In this document: piece by piece, positions 25,906 to 35,780 of the stretch
Numbering within the stretch: position 1 is the stretch's first letter
Layout: each line of letters starts with the position of its first letter
Origin: an uncultured Clostridia bacterium
Lineage (GTDB): Bacteria > Bacillota > Clostridia > TANB77 > CAG-508
Direction: 5' to 3'
Length of the DNA stretch: 64,000 bases
NCBI GenBank assembly: GCA_944393465.1
Contig: CALYAG010000006.1
Coordinates: forward strand, 1-64,000
The notes under the pieces: model-generated
Seen by the model: the letters and a program-made list of their open reading frames with translations, nothing else
What the model was told of the DNA's origin: nothing
Databases searched by the model: none
Position numbers and translations under genes: made by a program

Positions 25906-26772
25906 ATGGATAGATACAAACAAACAAAAATTGCAGGAATCTTAGGAATTGTAGGTAATATATTTTTGTTAATAATTAAAGGAATAATTGGACTAATTAC
26001 AAATAGCCAAGCGATGATAGCTGATGCCGCAAATAGTGCAGGAGATATTTTTGCTTCTTTTATGACTTTTATAGGAAATAAAATTGCAAGTGAGCCTAAA
26101 GACGACACTCACAACATGGGGCATGGAAAAGCTGAATACATATTTTCAATGTTCATCAGTATTTCAATGATGGCAATTGCATTAAAATTACTATATGACT
26201 CTATAATGTCATTAATAAATGGAGACACTTTTGAATTTTCTTGGTTTTTAGTTGTTGTATGCATTACGACAATTTTAGTAAAATTAGGATTATTTTTATA
26301 TACTAGAAGATTGTCTAAAAAATTTGAAAATTTGTTATTAGAAGCTAACAAAAAAGACCATAGAAATGACTGTGTAATAACAACATTTACTTTAATTTCT
26401 ATTTTATTAAGTTTAGCAAATATTTATTGGTTTGATAGTATTGTTGGTATAGGTATTTCTATTTGGATTTTTTATTCAGGCCTACAAATTTTTATTGAAA
26501 GCTTTAATGTATTAATGGATAAATCTTTAAATGAAGAAGATAAAAATAAAATTATTGAAGTCATTAATAAATATCCTGAAATAAAAAAATATAATCATTT
26601 AAATACCACACCAGTTGGATATAAATATTTAGTTTCTATAACAATTTTTGTTGATGGAACTTTAACAACATTTGAAAGCCATAGTATTGCAGATAAGTTA
26701 GAAAAAGAATTAAATACTTTGCCTTTTGTATATCTAGCGATTATTCATGTAAATCCAATGGAAATGGAATAA
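25906..26772 (+). CDS. Cation diffusion facilitator family transporter
   Basis: This 288-residue efflux protein probably exports divalent metals (Zn, Fe, Mn or similar) in exchange for protons. Six hydrophobic helices are followed by a C-terminal cytoplasmic domain. The metal-site residues are seen as SQAMIADAANSAGDI in helix 2 and KKDHRNDCVITTF in helix 5, and DDTHNMGHGKAEY is the conserved loop. The start at 25906 is chosen because AAAGGA lies nine bases upstream; a TTG at 25897 overlaps that region. The gene stands alone on the plus strand. Confidence 0.88.
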   Translation: MDRYKQTKIAGILGIVGNIFLLIIKGIIGLITNSQAMIADAANSAGDIFASFMTFIGNKIASEPKDDTHNMGHGKAEYIFSMFISISMMAIALKLLYDSIMSLINGDTFEFSWFLVVVCITTILVKLGLFLYTRRLSKKFENLLLEANKKDHRNDCVITTFTLISILLSLANIYWFDSIVGIGISIWIFYSGLQIFIESFNVLMDKSLNEEDKNKIIEVINKYPEIKKYNHLNTTPVGYKYLVSITIFVDGTLTTFESHSIADKLEKELNTLPFVYLAIIHVNPMEME

Positions 26773-26777
26773 AAAAA

Positions 26778-26806
26778 TTGTCAATTGGGACGGTTCTGTT
26801 TGACAA
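26778..26806 (+). repeat. Single-arm GGGACGGTTCT repeat, left of yhaON block
   Basis: The sequence starts TTGTCAATTGGGACGGTTCT and ends TTTGACAA, five bases after the transporter stop. An inverted copy matching 27 of 29 bases is at 31255-31283, on the far side of the YhaN/YhaO genes and the A/T block. Confidence 0.85.
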
Positions 26807-26845
26807 CTTTTTGCCAATAAAACTGCTCTATTTGACAACATTTTT

Positions 26846-26886
26846 AAAAAAGCCCTAATTATTTTAAATAAATTTAGGGCTTTTTT
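26846..26886 (+). terminator. Bidirectional terminator between transporter and YhaN-like gene
   Basis: AAAAAAGCCCTAA (26846-26858) pairs with TTAGGGCTTTTTT (26874-26886). Both strands end in T runs, so it can serve both convergent genes. Confidence 0.85.
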
Positions 26887-26932
26887 ATTTTAAATTATTT
26901 ATTTAGAAAAATATTTTTTAATTAATAATTTT

Positions 26933-28867
26933 TTATAAAGTAACAAAATTAAAATCAATATTATTTTTTTCAAGAATTTCTTTTTCTCTATTTGTGCAAG
27001 TAAATAATATAACTTGATTATCAATTTTATTCAAAAAGTCTAGAGCAGCCTCTAATCTTTGGTCATCATAATATGCAAAAGCTTCATCTAGCATAACAGG
27101 TAATTTTTCTTTGCTAATTTCATTCATAATTGCAAGTCTAAGTGATAAATAAATTTGTTCAACTGTACCAATACTTAAACTTTCTGCTGGAACATATCTT
27201 CCATCATCTAATTCAACAGTTATTTGATCATTAATTATAATATTTTTATATTTTCCATCAGATATTTTTTCTATATTTTTAGATAAGCTTTGATTAAATT
27301 TAGGTGTAATATTTTTTTTCATTTCAGTATAAGCTTCATCCAAAATAACTTTAGCTAAATTAAGTTCTTCTGCTCTATTTTGCATTTTTTTTAGATTTTC
27401 TTGCTCAATTTCCAGCAATTCTTCTGTATGTGTTAATTTTTCAAGTTTTGGGTCAATATTATCTCTATCAATTTCTAATTTATGTAATTGCAAATTTAGG
27501 TCATTAATTTTTCTTTGATTTGTATTAATTAATAAATCAATATTTGAATTAAATAAATCATTAATATAATCTTCAGAAAAATTATTTTTATTATTTTCTA
27601 TAATATTATTTTTTTCTTCTAATAATTTATTATCTAAATTATTTTCTATTTTTTCAATTTCATTTTTAGTGTCTTCGGAATTTTTTTCTAATAATTCAAT
27701 TTGTCCATCTAAAATATTCATTTGCTTTTTTATTTCTTCATTTTCCAAATTAATTTTATTTAATTTATTTTCTTCTTCAATTTTTATTTTTTTATTTTTA
27801 TTTAATTTAATAAAAAAATAAATTAAATAAATTGGAATTAATAAAAATAATAAAATATTAATTATTATATTGTTTATAAAAATAAAATTTAAAATATTAA
27901 TTATTATTAAAAATAATAAAATACTAAAATTAATAATTTTATTTTTATTATTTATTTTTTTATTTTTTAAATTTTTTTCAAAAATATTATCTGTATTTTT
28001 TATTTTATTTAATAAATTATCTTTTTCATTATCTAAATTTTTTATTTTTTTATTATTTTCTTCTAAAATATTATTTTTTAATTTTATTTTTTCTTTTTCA
28101 ATTTTATTTTCATCTATTATTTTTTTTATTTTATTTAATAAATTATTTTTTTCAATTTCTATATTTATCTCTTGCTTATAATTGTTAATTTTTTCCTCGA
28201 CTTCATATCTATTATTTTTAACGTCATTTATTGTCATTAGGTCAAGCGTGTACTTTTTTATATTGCTATCTGCTATGTTAATTGGTCTACCCTTACTATT
28301 TGATGTTCCAACCTCATTAAGTAACATAGAGTTAATGTTGCTCATTGCCTTCTTATATGACACATCTTCTGAACCACTTTCCGCAAGGTTTGCAACCTTT
28401 TGTAGCAAAATGCCCTGTGTACTACTATCCACAACCACTTCTTTTTGCATTGAAAAAGCTGTTGACATAAATGTGTTTTCATCAACATTTGTCTGCTCCA
28501 TAAAAAATTGATTTCCTGTCTTTTTGTCAATTTTAAATTCATTAGAAATATCCACTAATTGGTCATTATAAACTGTTGGGTTTTTCTTATTAAAATCTCT
28601 ATATACTTCATATTTAGAATTATTATCCAATGAATATTTTATTTTTCCTGAAAAATCATTTTCACCCCATGGCAAATATTTATCATAATCAGAAATATTT
28701 TTTCCATTTTTATTTTTTGAAATTCCATAAAAAATATTTTTTATAAAATTTAATAATGTAGATTTTCCACTTTCATTTTTTCCATAAATAATATTTAATT
28801 TTTTTAAATTAATTTCTTTATTTTTTAAATTTCCATATGAATTAATTTTTATATTTTCTATTTTCAA
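26933..28867 (-). CDS. YhaN-like SMC/Rad50-type ATPase with membrane hairpin
   Basis: This 644-residue ATPase is of the SbcC/Rad50-like YhaN type. The Walker A motif is YGKNESGKSTLLNF (about residues 30-43) and the C-terminal signature and Walker B read LSIGTVEQIYLSLRLAI and PVMLDEAFAYYD. Long coiled coils lie between them. In the middle, at about 310-350, two hydrophobic stretches (FSILLFLIIINILNFIFI and ILLFLLIPIYLIYFFI) interrupt the coil, as in YhaN, suggesting a membrane-attached form. It is downstream of the nuclease gene at 28972, with which it probably forms a DNA-end-processing complex. The gene is extremely A/T-rich, with Asn/Lys/Ile-dominated coiled coils. Confidence 0.82.
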   Translation of the reverse strand: MKIENIKINSYGNLKNKEINLKKLNIIYGKNESGKSTLLNFIKNIFYGISKNKNGKNISDYDKYLPWGENDFSGKIKYSLDNNSKYEVYRDFNKKNPTVYNDQLVDISNEFKIDKKTGNQFFMEQTNVDENTFMSTAFSMQKEVVVDSSTQGILLQKVANLAESGSEDVSYKKAMSNINSMLLNEVGTSNSKGRPINIADSNIKKYTLDLMTINDVKNNRYEVEEKINNYKQEINIEIEKNNLLNKIKKIIDENKIEKEKIKLKNNILEENNKKIKNLDNEKDNLLNKIKNTDNIFEKNLKNKKINNKNKIINFSILLFLIIINILNFIFINNIIINILLFLLIPIYLIYFFIKLNKNKKIKIEEENKLNKINLENEEIKKQMNILDGQIELLEKNSEDTKNEIEKIENNLDNKLLEEKNNIIENNKNNFSEDYINDLFNSNIDLLINTNQRKINDLNLQLHKLEIDRDNIDPKLEKLTHTEELLEIEQENLKKMQNRAEELNLAKVILDEAYTEMKKNITPKFNQSLSKNIEKISDGKYKNIIINDQITVELDDGRYVPAESLSIGTVEQIYLSLRLAIMNEISKEKLPVMLDEAFAYYDDQRLEAALDFLNKIDNQVILFTCTNREKEILEKNNIDFNFVTL

Positions 28868-28971
28868 AATAATTTTCTCCTTTTAATTATTTTAATTTTG
28901 TTTATATTTTTAATTATTATTTTATTTTTTAATTATTTATTTAATTATTTTAATTAATTATTTTTGTTAAA

Positions 28972-30012
28972 TTATTTATTTTTTCCGAGAGCCTGCTCAG
29001 CAATTTCTAAAATATCCTCGTAAGTTTTTTCATCAATTAAATTATTATTTTTTCTCTCATTTAATTTTTTAACAAATAATCCTTTTAACGTATTATTATT
29101 TTCTTTAAAATCAATTTTAATTTTTGTATTATCTTTTATTTTAATAATATTTTTATTAATTAATTTAATATCAATATTTATTGGAAAATTTCTATAACCT
29201 ATTAATATAATTTTAAATAATTTATTTTCTTCATTAATGCTATTTATTTTTTCTATTAATTCTTCTTCAGAAATAATATTACTAACATCTAATTCAAATT
29301 CTACAAATTCTCTCTCATCTATTTTTATAAATTTTTTATTTAATTTTTTGTCGGTAATTTCTCCAACAATCATGCCATGTTCACCTAATTCATCAAAACC
29401 TAAAGAAATTAATGAACCTGGATAAACAATATTTGTACTATCGTCTCTTTTGTGAATATGACCAAGTGCAACATAATCAAAACCTTTAGATTTTATTTCA
29501 TTTAAATTCATATGATTATATTTAGATTCACCTAAATCGCCATGTGTAATTAAAATATTTATTTTTTCTGGTTCATCTAAAATAATATCTTTTAATTGAT
29601 TTTCATTCATTTCAAAATTATTAAATCCAAATCCATATATATTCACATTATCATTTTCCACTTTTTCTACAACATTTGTGAATATCTTTACATTGCTATT
29701 CCATAAAAAAGTAGAATAAAAAGAATTTTTTATATAAGGATCATGGTTTCCTGGTGTAATATATATTTTTGTATTTGGTATTTCACTAAATAAATCATTT
29801 AAAAATCTTATACTACTTTCTCTAACATATTCTTGATCGTATAAGTCTCCACTAATAAATAAATATTCAATATTATTTTCTTTAATGTAGTCTATAACTT
29901 TTTTTAAAGCATTTCTTTGCTCTAGTCTTCTTTCTACTCCAATATCTGCTCTATCACTAATTGTTTTAAATGGTGTATCCAAATGAACGTCAGCTATATG
30001 TACAAATTTCAT
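28972..30012 (-). CDS. YhaO/SbcD-like DNA repair metallophosphoesterase
   Basis: This 346-residue calcineurin-like phosphoesterase is probably the nuclease partner of the YhaN-like ATPase. The metal-binding motifs are in order: DVHLDTP (about residue 8), GDLYDQ (about 55), GNHDP (about 88), then THGDLGES (about 156) and GHIHKRD (about 185). The C-terminal part (after about 230) is Asn/Ile/Lys-rich and poorly conserved. It is first of the two genes, 104 bases upstream of yhaN-like, with AAAGGAATATAAAA before its ATG. Confidence 0.85.
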   Translation of the reverse strand: MKFVHIADVHLDTPFKTISDRADIGVERRLEQRNALKKVIDYIKENNIEYLFISGDLYDQEYVRESSIRFLNDLFSEIPNTKIYITPGNHDPYIKNSFYSTFLWNSNVKIFTNVVEKVENDNVNIYGFGFNNFEMNENQLKDIILDEPEKINILITHGDLGESKYNHMNLNEIKSKGFDYVALGHIHKRDDSTNIVYPGSLISLGFDELGEHGMIVGEITDKKLNKKFIKIDEREFVEFELDVSNIISEEELIEKINSINEENKLFKIILIGYRNFPINIDIKLINKNIIKIKDNTKIKIDFKENNNTLKGLFVKKLNERKNNNLIDEKTYEDILEIAEQALGKNK

Positions 30013-31170
30013 TTTTATATTCCTTTCTTTAAATAATAATATAAATAAATTATTTAATTATTATTTTAAATAAATTATTTTTTTATTTTTAATTAATTAA
30101 TTTTTATTTATTTAATAATTTATATTTTAATTTATTTATTTTATTATTTATCTTTAATTTAATTATCTTTTATTAATTTATTTTTAATAATTTTTTTACT
30201 TAATTATTTTTTATTAATTTATTTTTTAATTTAATTAATTTTTTTATTTTTTAATTTTATATTTTTCTTAATTAATTTTTAAAATTAATTAAAACAAAAA
30301 TTATTTCTATATATTTATATCATATCAAACAAATTTTCGCAAGAGTTTTATATTGTTTATTGTTAAAAAAATTATTTTAATCATTATTTTTCTTATTTAA
30401 TATATTTTGTCTTTTAGTCATCTAATTTTTGTGGCAATTTTTTTAGAAGTTTTAAAGATGTATTTTCGCAATTTTCATTTTTTCTTCTATTAATAATTTT
30501 GATTTATGTATACCATCTTTTTATTTAATTTTCCCCGATAAATTTTCAAAAAAAGTTTTCTAAGTATTTATTCCCTTAGAAAATTTGTTTTTAATATCTT
30601 AATTAACTTTTATGTTTTTAGCTTACACATCTACTTGCAATTTATAAACAATATTATCTTAATTATATGATAGATTAAAATTTAAAAATTAATTTAGTCT
30701 ATTTGACAATTTTAAAATATTTTATATAATTTTTCTATTTAATTTATTTATTTTTGATTTACAAAATATAATTACTATTGATTAATTTATTATTAGTTAA
30801 TTTATTTATCTATTTTATTTTTTTATTTAATTACTTTTTGTTTCTTTTTTTATTTTATTGATTGTTTTTATTTTATTTTTTTATCTATTTTTTTATTTCA
30901 TTAATTAATTTTTATTTTATTTATTTTTTGTTTTTTTAATTATTTTTTATTTTATTTATTATTTTTTATTTTATTTATTTTTTATTTTTTTAATTAATTT
31001 TAATTTATTTAATAATTTTTTTTTTAATAATTATTTATTTATTTTTTTATTTAACAAATTATAATTTTATTAATTATTTTTTATTGATTTAATAATTTTA
31101 ATTTTAATAATTATTTAATTAATGAATTATTATTTTATTAATTATTATTTTTTAATAATTTATTATAAAA
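30013..31170. other. Extremely A/T-rich noncoding block
   Basis: This is about 1.16 kb of almost pure A/T made of drifting TTTATT, TTAATT and TTTTTATT words, upstream of the YhaO gene. Some 60-base lines hold one G or C (e.g. 30181-30240). No frame of useful length exists on either strand and I see no DnaA-box cluster, so an origin is not supported. It may be a decayed intergenic region or a nucleoid-protein binding zone. The part between about 30300 and 30720 is slightly less biased. Confidence 0.85.
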
Positions 31171-31232
31171 GAAAAAATAAAAGCATCTATTTGAACTCTA
31201 CTTTTTGTGGTATAGTTCATTTAAATGCTTTT
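31171..31232 (-). terminator. Terminator of the fatty-acid synthesis operon
   Basis: AAAAGCATCTATTTGAACT (31179-31197) pairs with AGTTCATTTAAATGCTTTT (31214-31232). On the minus strand it follows fabI and continues into TTATTTTTTCTTTT. Confidence 0.75.
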
Positions 31233-31254
31233 ATTAATTATTTATTTTTTAATA

Positions 31255-31283
31255 GTGTCAAATAGAACCGTCCCAATTGACAA
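31255..31283 (-). repeat. Single-arm GGGACGGTTCT repeat after fabI
   Basis: On the minus strand it starts TTGTCAATTGGGACGGTTCT, seven bases after the fabI stop, and matches 26778-26806 at 27 of 29 bases in inverted orientation. Confidence 0.85.
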
Positions 31284-31290
31284 CATTATT

Positions 31291-32058
31291 TTACACACCT
31301 ACTGATGAGAATCCTGAATCAACATGAATTATTTCACCAGTTATAGCTGATGCCATATCACTAAATAAAAATGTTGCAACATTTCCAATATCATCTATTG
31401 TTACATTTCTATGTAATGGTGCTTTTTCTTCAACAACGTCTAGTATTGAATTAAAATCTTTTATACCTTTTGCTGATAAAGTTTTGATAGGTCCAGCAGA
31501 TATTGTATTTATTCTCATACCTTTCTTACCTAAATCTCTAGCTAAATATCTTACAGAAGCCTCTAATGCTGCTTTTGCAGCTCCCATAACATTATATCCT
31601 TCTATTGATTTTTCTGAGCCATAGTATGTAAGAGCTATTATGCTTGCATTTTCATTTAGCATATCTAATTGCATTGCATATTTGCAAATTGCTACTAATG
31701 AATAACTACTTACATCCATTGCATGAGCATAGCCTTCTCTTGATGTTAATATAAAATCATTTCTTAAATCATCTGTATATGCATGTGCAATACTATGTAA
31801 TATTCCATCTAATTTTCCATAATCTTTTTTAATTTGTTCAAAACATTTTTCTATTTCTTCATCGCTTGAAACATTACATTTATATCCTTTTGCACCTTTT
31901 AACTCTTCTGTAAGCTTATTCATTTTTTCTGCATCGCCATCATTATATGTATATAATACTTTTGCTCCATTTTCATAAGCTTTTCTAATTACACCCCAAG
32001 AAATACTCCATTTATTTCTTAGTCCCATTACTAAAATAACCTTATCCTTTAATATCAT
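31291..32058 (-). CDS. fabI: Enoyl-ACP reductase, FabI type
   Basis: This 255-residue short-chain dehydrogenase relative carries out the last reduction of each fatty-acid elongation cycle, using NAD(P)H. The FabI pattern is present: [20 protein letters not shown] at the N-terminus in place of the usual SDR glycine motif, SIAHAYTDD, and the catalytic Tyr-x6-Lys in [12 protein letters not shown]. The ATG at 32058 is chosen since AAAGGG lies eight bases before it. It overlaps the end of accA by 17 bases. Many Clostridia use FabK; here FabI ends the operon. This family is the triclosan target. Confidence 0.9.
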   Translation of the reverse strand: MILKDKVILVMGLRNKWSISWGVIRKAYENGAKVLYTYNDGDAEKMNKLTEELKGAKGYKCNVSSDEEIEKCFEQIKKDYGKLDGILHSIAHAYTDDLRNDFILTSREGYAHAMDVSSYSLVAICKYAMQLDMLNENASIIALTYYGSEKSIEGYNVMGAAKAALEASVRYLARDLGKKGMRINTISAGPIKTLSAKGIKDFNSILDVVEEKAPLHRNVTIDDIGNVATFLFSDMASAITGEIIHVDSGFSSVGV

Positions 32059-32836
32059 TTTCTTCACCCTTTCCTATATTTCTATATTTTTGATATCTAT
32101 TTTCTACTAGCTTATTTTTATCTAAGCTTAATAGCTCCTTTAAATTTTTAGCAATTACTTTTTTAGTATTTTCTAAAATATTATCTTCTTTTATTATTTC
32201 ATCAATTATGCCTAATTTTTTCAAATCTTTTGCTGTAATTTTCATTTCCTTTGCAGCTTTTTTGTATAGGCTTGAATCTTTATATAAAATACTTGCAAAT
32301 CCTTCTGGAGATAATACTGAATATATTGAATTTTCAAGCATTAATATTTTATCTCCGACACCAATTGCAAGTGCTCCTCCACTTGATCCTTCTCCTATTA
32401 CAACACAAATTATTGGTACTTCTAAGTTAGACATTTCTAAAAGATTTCTTGCGATTGCCTCACCTTGACCTCTTTCTTCTGCACCAAGTCCAGGATATGC
32501 ACCAGGTGTATCTATAAAAGTAATTATAGGTCTATTAAACTTTTCCGCTTGTTTCATAAGTCTTAATGCTTTTCTATATCCTTCTGGATTTGGCATTCCA
32601 AAATTTCTTTGCATGTTTTCTTTTGTAGATTTTCCCTTTTGTTCTCCAATGACTGTTACTGGAATATCATTGAAAAAGGCTATTCCTCCAATTATTGCTT
32701 TATCATCTCCAAAATATCTGTCGCCATGCATTTCTGTGAAATCAGTAAATATGTAGTTAATATAATCTAATGCTTTAGGCCTTTCTGGCTTTCTTGCTTC
32801 TAGAACTCTATCCCATTCTTCCATTTTATTTACCAT
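32042..32836 (-). CDS. accA: Acetyl-CoA carboxylase carboxyltransferase subunit alpha
   Basis: This is half of the carboxyltransferase that moves CO2 from biotin to acetyl-CoA. The 264 residues include the family segments [58 protein letters not shown] and [17 protein letters not shown]. It is shorter than the E. coli protein but normal for Firmicutes. A palindromic repeat separates it from accD; fabI overlaps its 3' end. Confidence 0.95.
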   Translation of the reverse strand: MVNKMEEWDRVLEARKPERPKALDYINYIFTDFTEMHGDRYFGDDKAIIGGIAFFNDIPVTVIGEQKGKSTKENMQRNFGMPNPEGYRKALRLMKQAEKFNRPIITFIDTPGAYPGLGAEERGQGEAIARNLLEMSNLEVPIICVVIGEGSSGGALAIGVGDKILMLENSIYSVLSPEGFASILYKDSSLYKKAAKEMKITAKDLKKLGIIDEIIKEDNILENTKKVIAKNLKELLSLDKNKLVENRYQKYRNIGKGEENDIKG

Positions 32837-32854
32837 TATTTTTTCCTTTCTTTA

Positions 32855-32981
32855 TTTTTTTCAGTTGGGGACGGTCCTAAATCGAAAATTTCTATAAAAA
32901 CAATGTTCTTTTCAATTTTTTTCGTTTTAGGACCGTCCCCAATCGAAAATTTTTGTTTCAGGACCGTCCCCAACTGAAAAA
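32855..32981. repeat. Palindromic GGGACGGTCCT repeat between accD and accA
   Basis: CAGTTGGGGACGGTCCTAAA (32862-32881) is matched by complementary arms at 32928-32942 and 32961-32976, so there are one left and two right arms. It starts directly at the accD stop codon and ends just before the accA ribosome binding site. In the operon mRNA it would fold into a hairpin. Confidence 0.85.
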
Positions 32982-33824
32982 TTAATAATTGTGCAATTTT
33001 AAAATATTGAACAATTCATTTTTCATATCTTTTCTTTCAACAATTCTATCTACAAATCCATGTTCTAATAAAAATTCTGCTCTTTGAAATCCTTCAGGCA
33101 ATTTTTGATTTATTGTTTGCTCAATAACTCTTGGACCTGCAAATCCTATTAATGCGCCTGGTTCTGCTAAAATAACATCTCCTAAGCTTGCAAAGCTTGC
33201 AGTAACTCCTCCTGTTGTTGGGTCAGTAAATACACTTATGTATAATTGCCCAGCTTTATTTAATTTTGAAAGAGCGGCTGATGTTTTTGCCATTTGCATT
33301 AAAGATATCATACCTTCTTGCATTCTTGCTCCGCCTGAGGCGCAAAACATTATGACTGGTAAGTGTTTTTCTATGGCTGTTTCTATAAGTCTTGTTATTT
33401 TTTCTCCAACAACTTCGCCCATACTTCCCATCATAAAGTTAGCATCCATTACTCCTATTGCAACATTTATTCCATTGATTTTGCCAATTCCAGTTTTAAC
33501 GGCTTCCTTTATTTTAGTTTTTTCTTCAAGAGATTTAATTTTTTGTAAATATCCTTCAAATTTAATTGGGTCTGTTGTATGTAAGTCTGCATTTAGTTCT
33601 TCAAATGTGCCTTCATCAATTATTTGCGCTATTCTTCTTCTTGAAGATAGTCTAAAATGCTTACCGCAATTAGGGCAAACGCTAAAATTTGCTCTTACAT
33701 CTTCTTTATATAAAATTTCTTTACAATTATCACATTTTATCCACTTTCCAACCATCATATCTGATGCTTTAGTGTTGGCCTTTGTATCAGTAACTGTTAC
33801 TTTTTTGATTTTATCAATAACCAT
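32982..33824 (-). CDS. accD: Acetyl-CoA carboxylase carboxyltransferase subunit beta
   Basis: The 280-residue beta subunit pairs with AccA. An N-terminal four-Cys zinc ribbon ([12 protein letters not shown] and CPNCGKHF, about residues 33-55) precedes the crotonase-like core with [37 protein letters not shown] and [18 protein letters not shown]. It lies about 100 bases after accC in the same direction. Confidence 0.95.
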   Translation of the reverse strand: MVIDKIKKVTVTDTKANTKASDMMVGKWIKCDNCKEILYKEDVRANFSVCPNCGKHFRLSSRRRIAQIIDEGTFEELNADLHTTDPIKFEGYLQKIKSLEEKTKIKEAVKTGIGKINGINVAIGVMDANFMMGSMGEVVGEKITRLIETAIEKHLPVIMFCASGGARMQEGMISLMQMAKTSAALSKLNKAGQLYISVFTDPTTGGVTASFASLGDVILAEPGALIGFAGPRVIEQTINQKLPEGFQRAEFLLEHGFVDRIVERKDMKNELFNILKLHNY

Positions 33825-33925
33825 TTCTTTTCCTCTCGATTCAATACTTTTTAGTATTTAAATACTAATATACAAAATTGTAAATTAAAAGCTCTTTTAT
33901 TCTAATAAGCTTATTATATCTCACT

Positions 33926-35254
33926 TTATTTTATAAAAGATGTATCATAATCATTCTTTATAAACTCAGGATTTTCAAGTATTTTGTATAAGAAATCAAT
34001 ATTTGTTGTTACACCTTCTATTACAAATTCACCTAATGCACTCTTCATTTTATTAATACATTCTTCACGGTCTTTTCCATGAACAATTAGTTTTGCTATC
34101 ATTGAGTCATAATTTGGTGGTATTACATAGTCTTGATAGATTGCTGTATCAACTCTTACACCATTACCACCAGGAATATGAAGTCCTGTTATTTTTCCAG
34201 GGCAAGGCATAAAGTTTTTATCTGGATTTTCAGCATTTATTCTACATTCAATACTATGTCCTTTTATATGCAAATCTGTAACTTCTTTTGAAAGTTTCTT
34301 TCCTGCAGCTATATTTATTTGTTCTTTTACTAAGTCAACCCCAGTAACGAATTCTGTTACAGGATGCTCAACTTGAAGTCTAGTATTCATTTCCATGAAG
34401 TAAAAATTGCCTTCTTTGTCTACCAAATATTCTATTGTTCCAGCATTTGTATAACCTATTTTTTCGATTGCTTTTACTGAAACCTTTTCCATCTTCTGTC
34501 TTAATTTATCATCAATGTAGTCTGATGGACTTTCTTCAAGCATTTTTTGATTTTTTCTTTGAACTGTACAATCTCTATCACCTAAATGTGCTACATTACC
34601 ATGTTTATCTGCAATTACTTGAACTTCTATATGTCTTGGATGCTGTATATATTTTTCTATATAAATACTATCATCATTAAATGCTGATTTTGCTTCGGCT
34701 CTTATTACATCATAATATCTAATAAGCTCTTCTTCATTATTAGCTATTCTAATACCTTTTCCGCCACCGCCACTAACAGCTTTCATTATTACTGGATATC
34801 CTATTTTAGTTGCAACTTCCTTGGCACCTTGAAGTGACTCAACATTTCCATCAGAGCCTTCAACTACTGGAACACCAGCTTTTTTCATTGTTTCTTTTGC
34901 CTTAGATTTATTTCCCATAAGCTCGATTAACTCATATGATGGGCCAATATAGTTTATACCCATTTCACTACACATTTTTGCAAATGAAACATTTTCAGAT
35001 AAAAAGCCATATCCAGGGTGAATACTATCTGCTCCTGTAAGGCAACATGCCTCCAATATAGCTTTTACATTTAAGTAGCTTTTTTGTGATGGAGCTGGAC
35101 CAATACATACAGCTTGATCAGCCAATTTCACATGTAAAGCATTTCTATCTGCTTCAGAATAAACAGCAACTGTTGCAATTCCCATTTCTCTACAAGCTCT
35201 GATTATTCTTACTGCAATTTCTCCTCTATTAGCAATTAATATTTTACGTATCAT
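33926..35254 (-). CDS. accC: Biotin carboxylase, acetyl-CoA carboxylase subunit
   Basis: This ATP-grasp enzyme carboxylates the biotin of AccB with bicarbonate. The 442 residues begin MIRKILIANRGEIAVRIIRA. They show the ATP-binding glycine loop MKAVSGGGGKGIRIA, HIEVQVIADKHGN, and the active-site region FYFMEMNTRLQVEHPVTE. Length is normal for the stand-alone subunit. It follows fabZ by 17 bases. Confidence 0.96.
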   Translation of the reverse strand: MIRKILIANRGEIAVRIIRACREMGIATVAVYSEADRNALHVKLADQAVCIGPAPSQKSYLNVKAILEACCLTGADSIHPGYGFLSENVSFAKMCSEMGINYIGPSYELIELMGNKSKAKETMKKAGVPVVEGSDGNVESLQGAKEVATKIGYPVIMKAVSGGGGKGIRIANNEEELIRYYDVIRAEAKSAFNDDSIYIEKYIQHPRHIEVQVIADKHGNVAHLGDRDCTVQRKNQKMLEESPSDYIDDKLRQKMEKVSVKAIEKIGYTNAGTIEYLVDKEGNFYFMEMNTRLQVEHPVTEFVTGVDLVKEQINIAAGKKLSKEVTDLHIKGHSIECRINAENPDKNFMPCPGKITGLHIPGGNGVRVDTAIYQDYVIPPNYDSMIAKLIVHGKDREECINKMKSALGEFVIEGVTTNIDFLYKILENPEFIKNDYDTSFIK

Positions 35255-35271
35255 TTAAACTCCTCTTTTCC

Positions 35272-35694
35272 TTAAACAATTGCAAAAGTAAGTTCTCCCT
35301 TGCAAGCAACTTTTCCGTCAACTGTGGCAATTGCCTCTCCGACTCCAACTGGTCCTTTTTGCTTAATTATTTTTACTTCTAGTTTTAATGTATCTCCAGG
35401 AACAACTTGCTTCTTAAATCTTAGTTTATCTATTCCTCCAAAAAGAGCATTTTTACCTTTATTTTCTTCTTTAGATAAAATAGCAACTGCTCCAGTTTGT
35501 GCTAGAGCTTCAACTATTAATACTCCTGGCATAATAGGGTTGCCTGGAAAATGTCCTGCAAAGTGTGGTTCATTTATACATACATTTTTATATGCAACTG
35601 CACTTTCTCCTGGAACGTAGTCTTCAACTCTATCAATCATCAAGAATGGTGCTCTTTGTGGTATTATTTTCATAATTCCATTAATATCTAACAT
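35272..35694 (-). CDS. fabZ: 3-hydroxyacyl-ACP dehydratase FabZ
   Basis: This hot-dog-fold dehydratase converts 3-hydroxyacyl-ACP to enoyl-ACP. The catalytic helix region [20 protein letters not shown] carries the active His and the downstream Glu. The start at 35694 ([20 protein letters not shown]) is preferred, with AAAGG about nine bases upstream; an ATG ten codons earlier overlaps that site. That gives 140 residues, the usual length. Confidence 0.94.
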   Translation of the reverse strand: MLDINGIMKIIPQRAPFLMIDRVEDYVPGESAVAYKNVCINEPHFAGHFPGNPIMPGVLIVEALAQTGAVAILSKEENKGKNALFGGIDKLRFKKQVVPGDTLKLEVKIIKQKGPVGVGEAIATVDGKVACKGELTFAIV

Positions 35695-35780
35695 TTCTTT
35701 ATCCTTTCTTTTAAAGTTTAGCATTGTGTCTATATTTTTTTGCTTAATATATATAAATCATTTTAGATACATTACTTAAA

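Noticed and set aside
30013..31170. Possible replication origin in the A/T-rich block
   Set aside because: No DnaA-box cluster and no dnaA, dnaN or parAB genes nearby.
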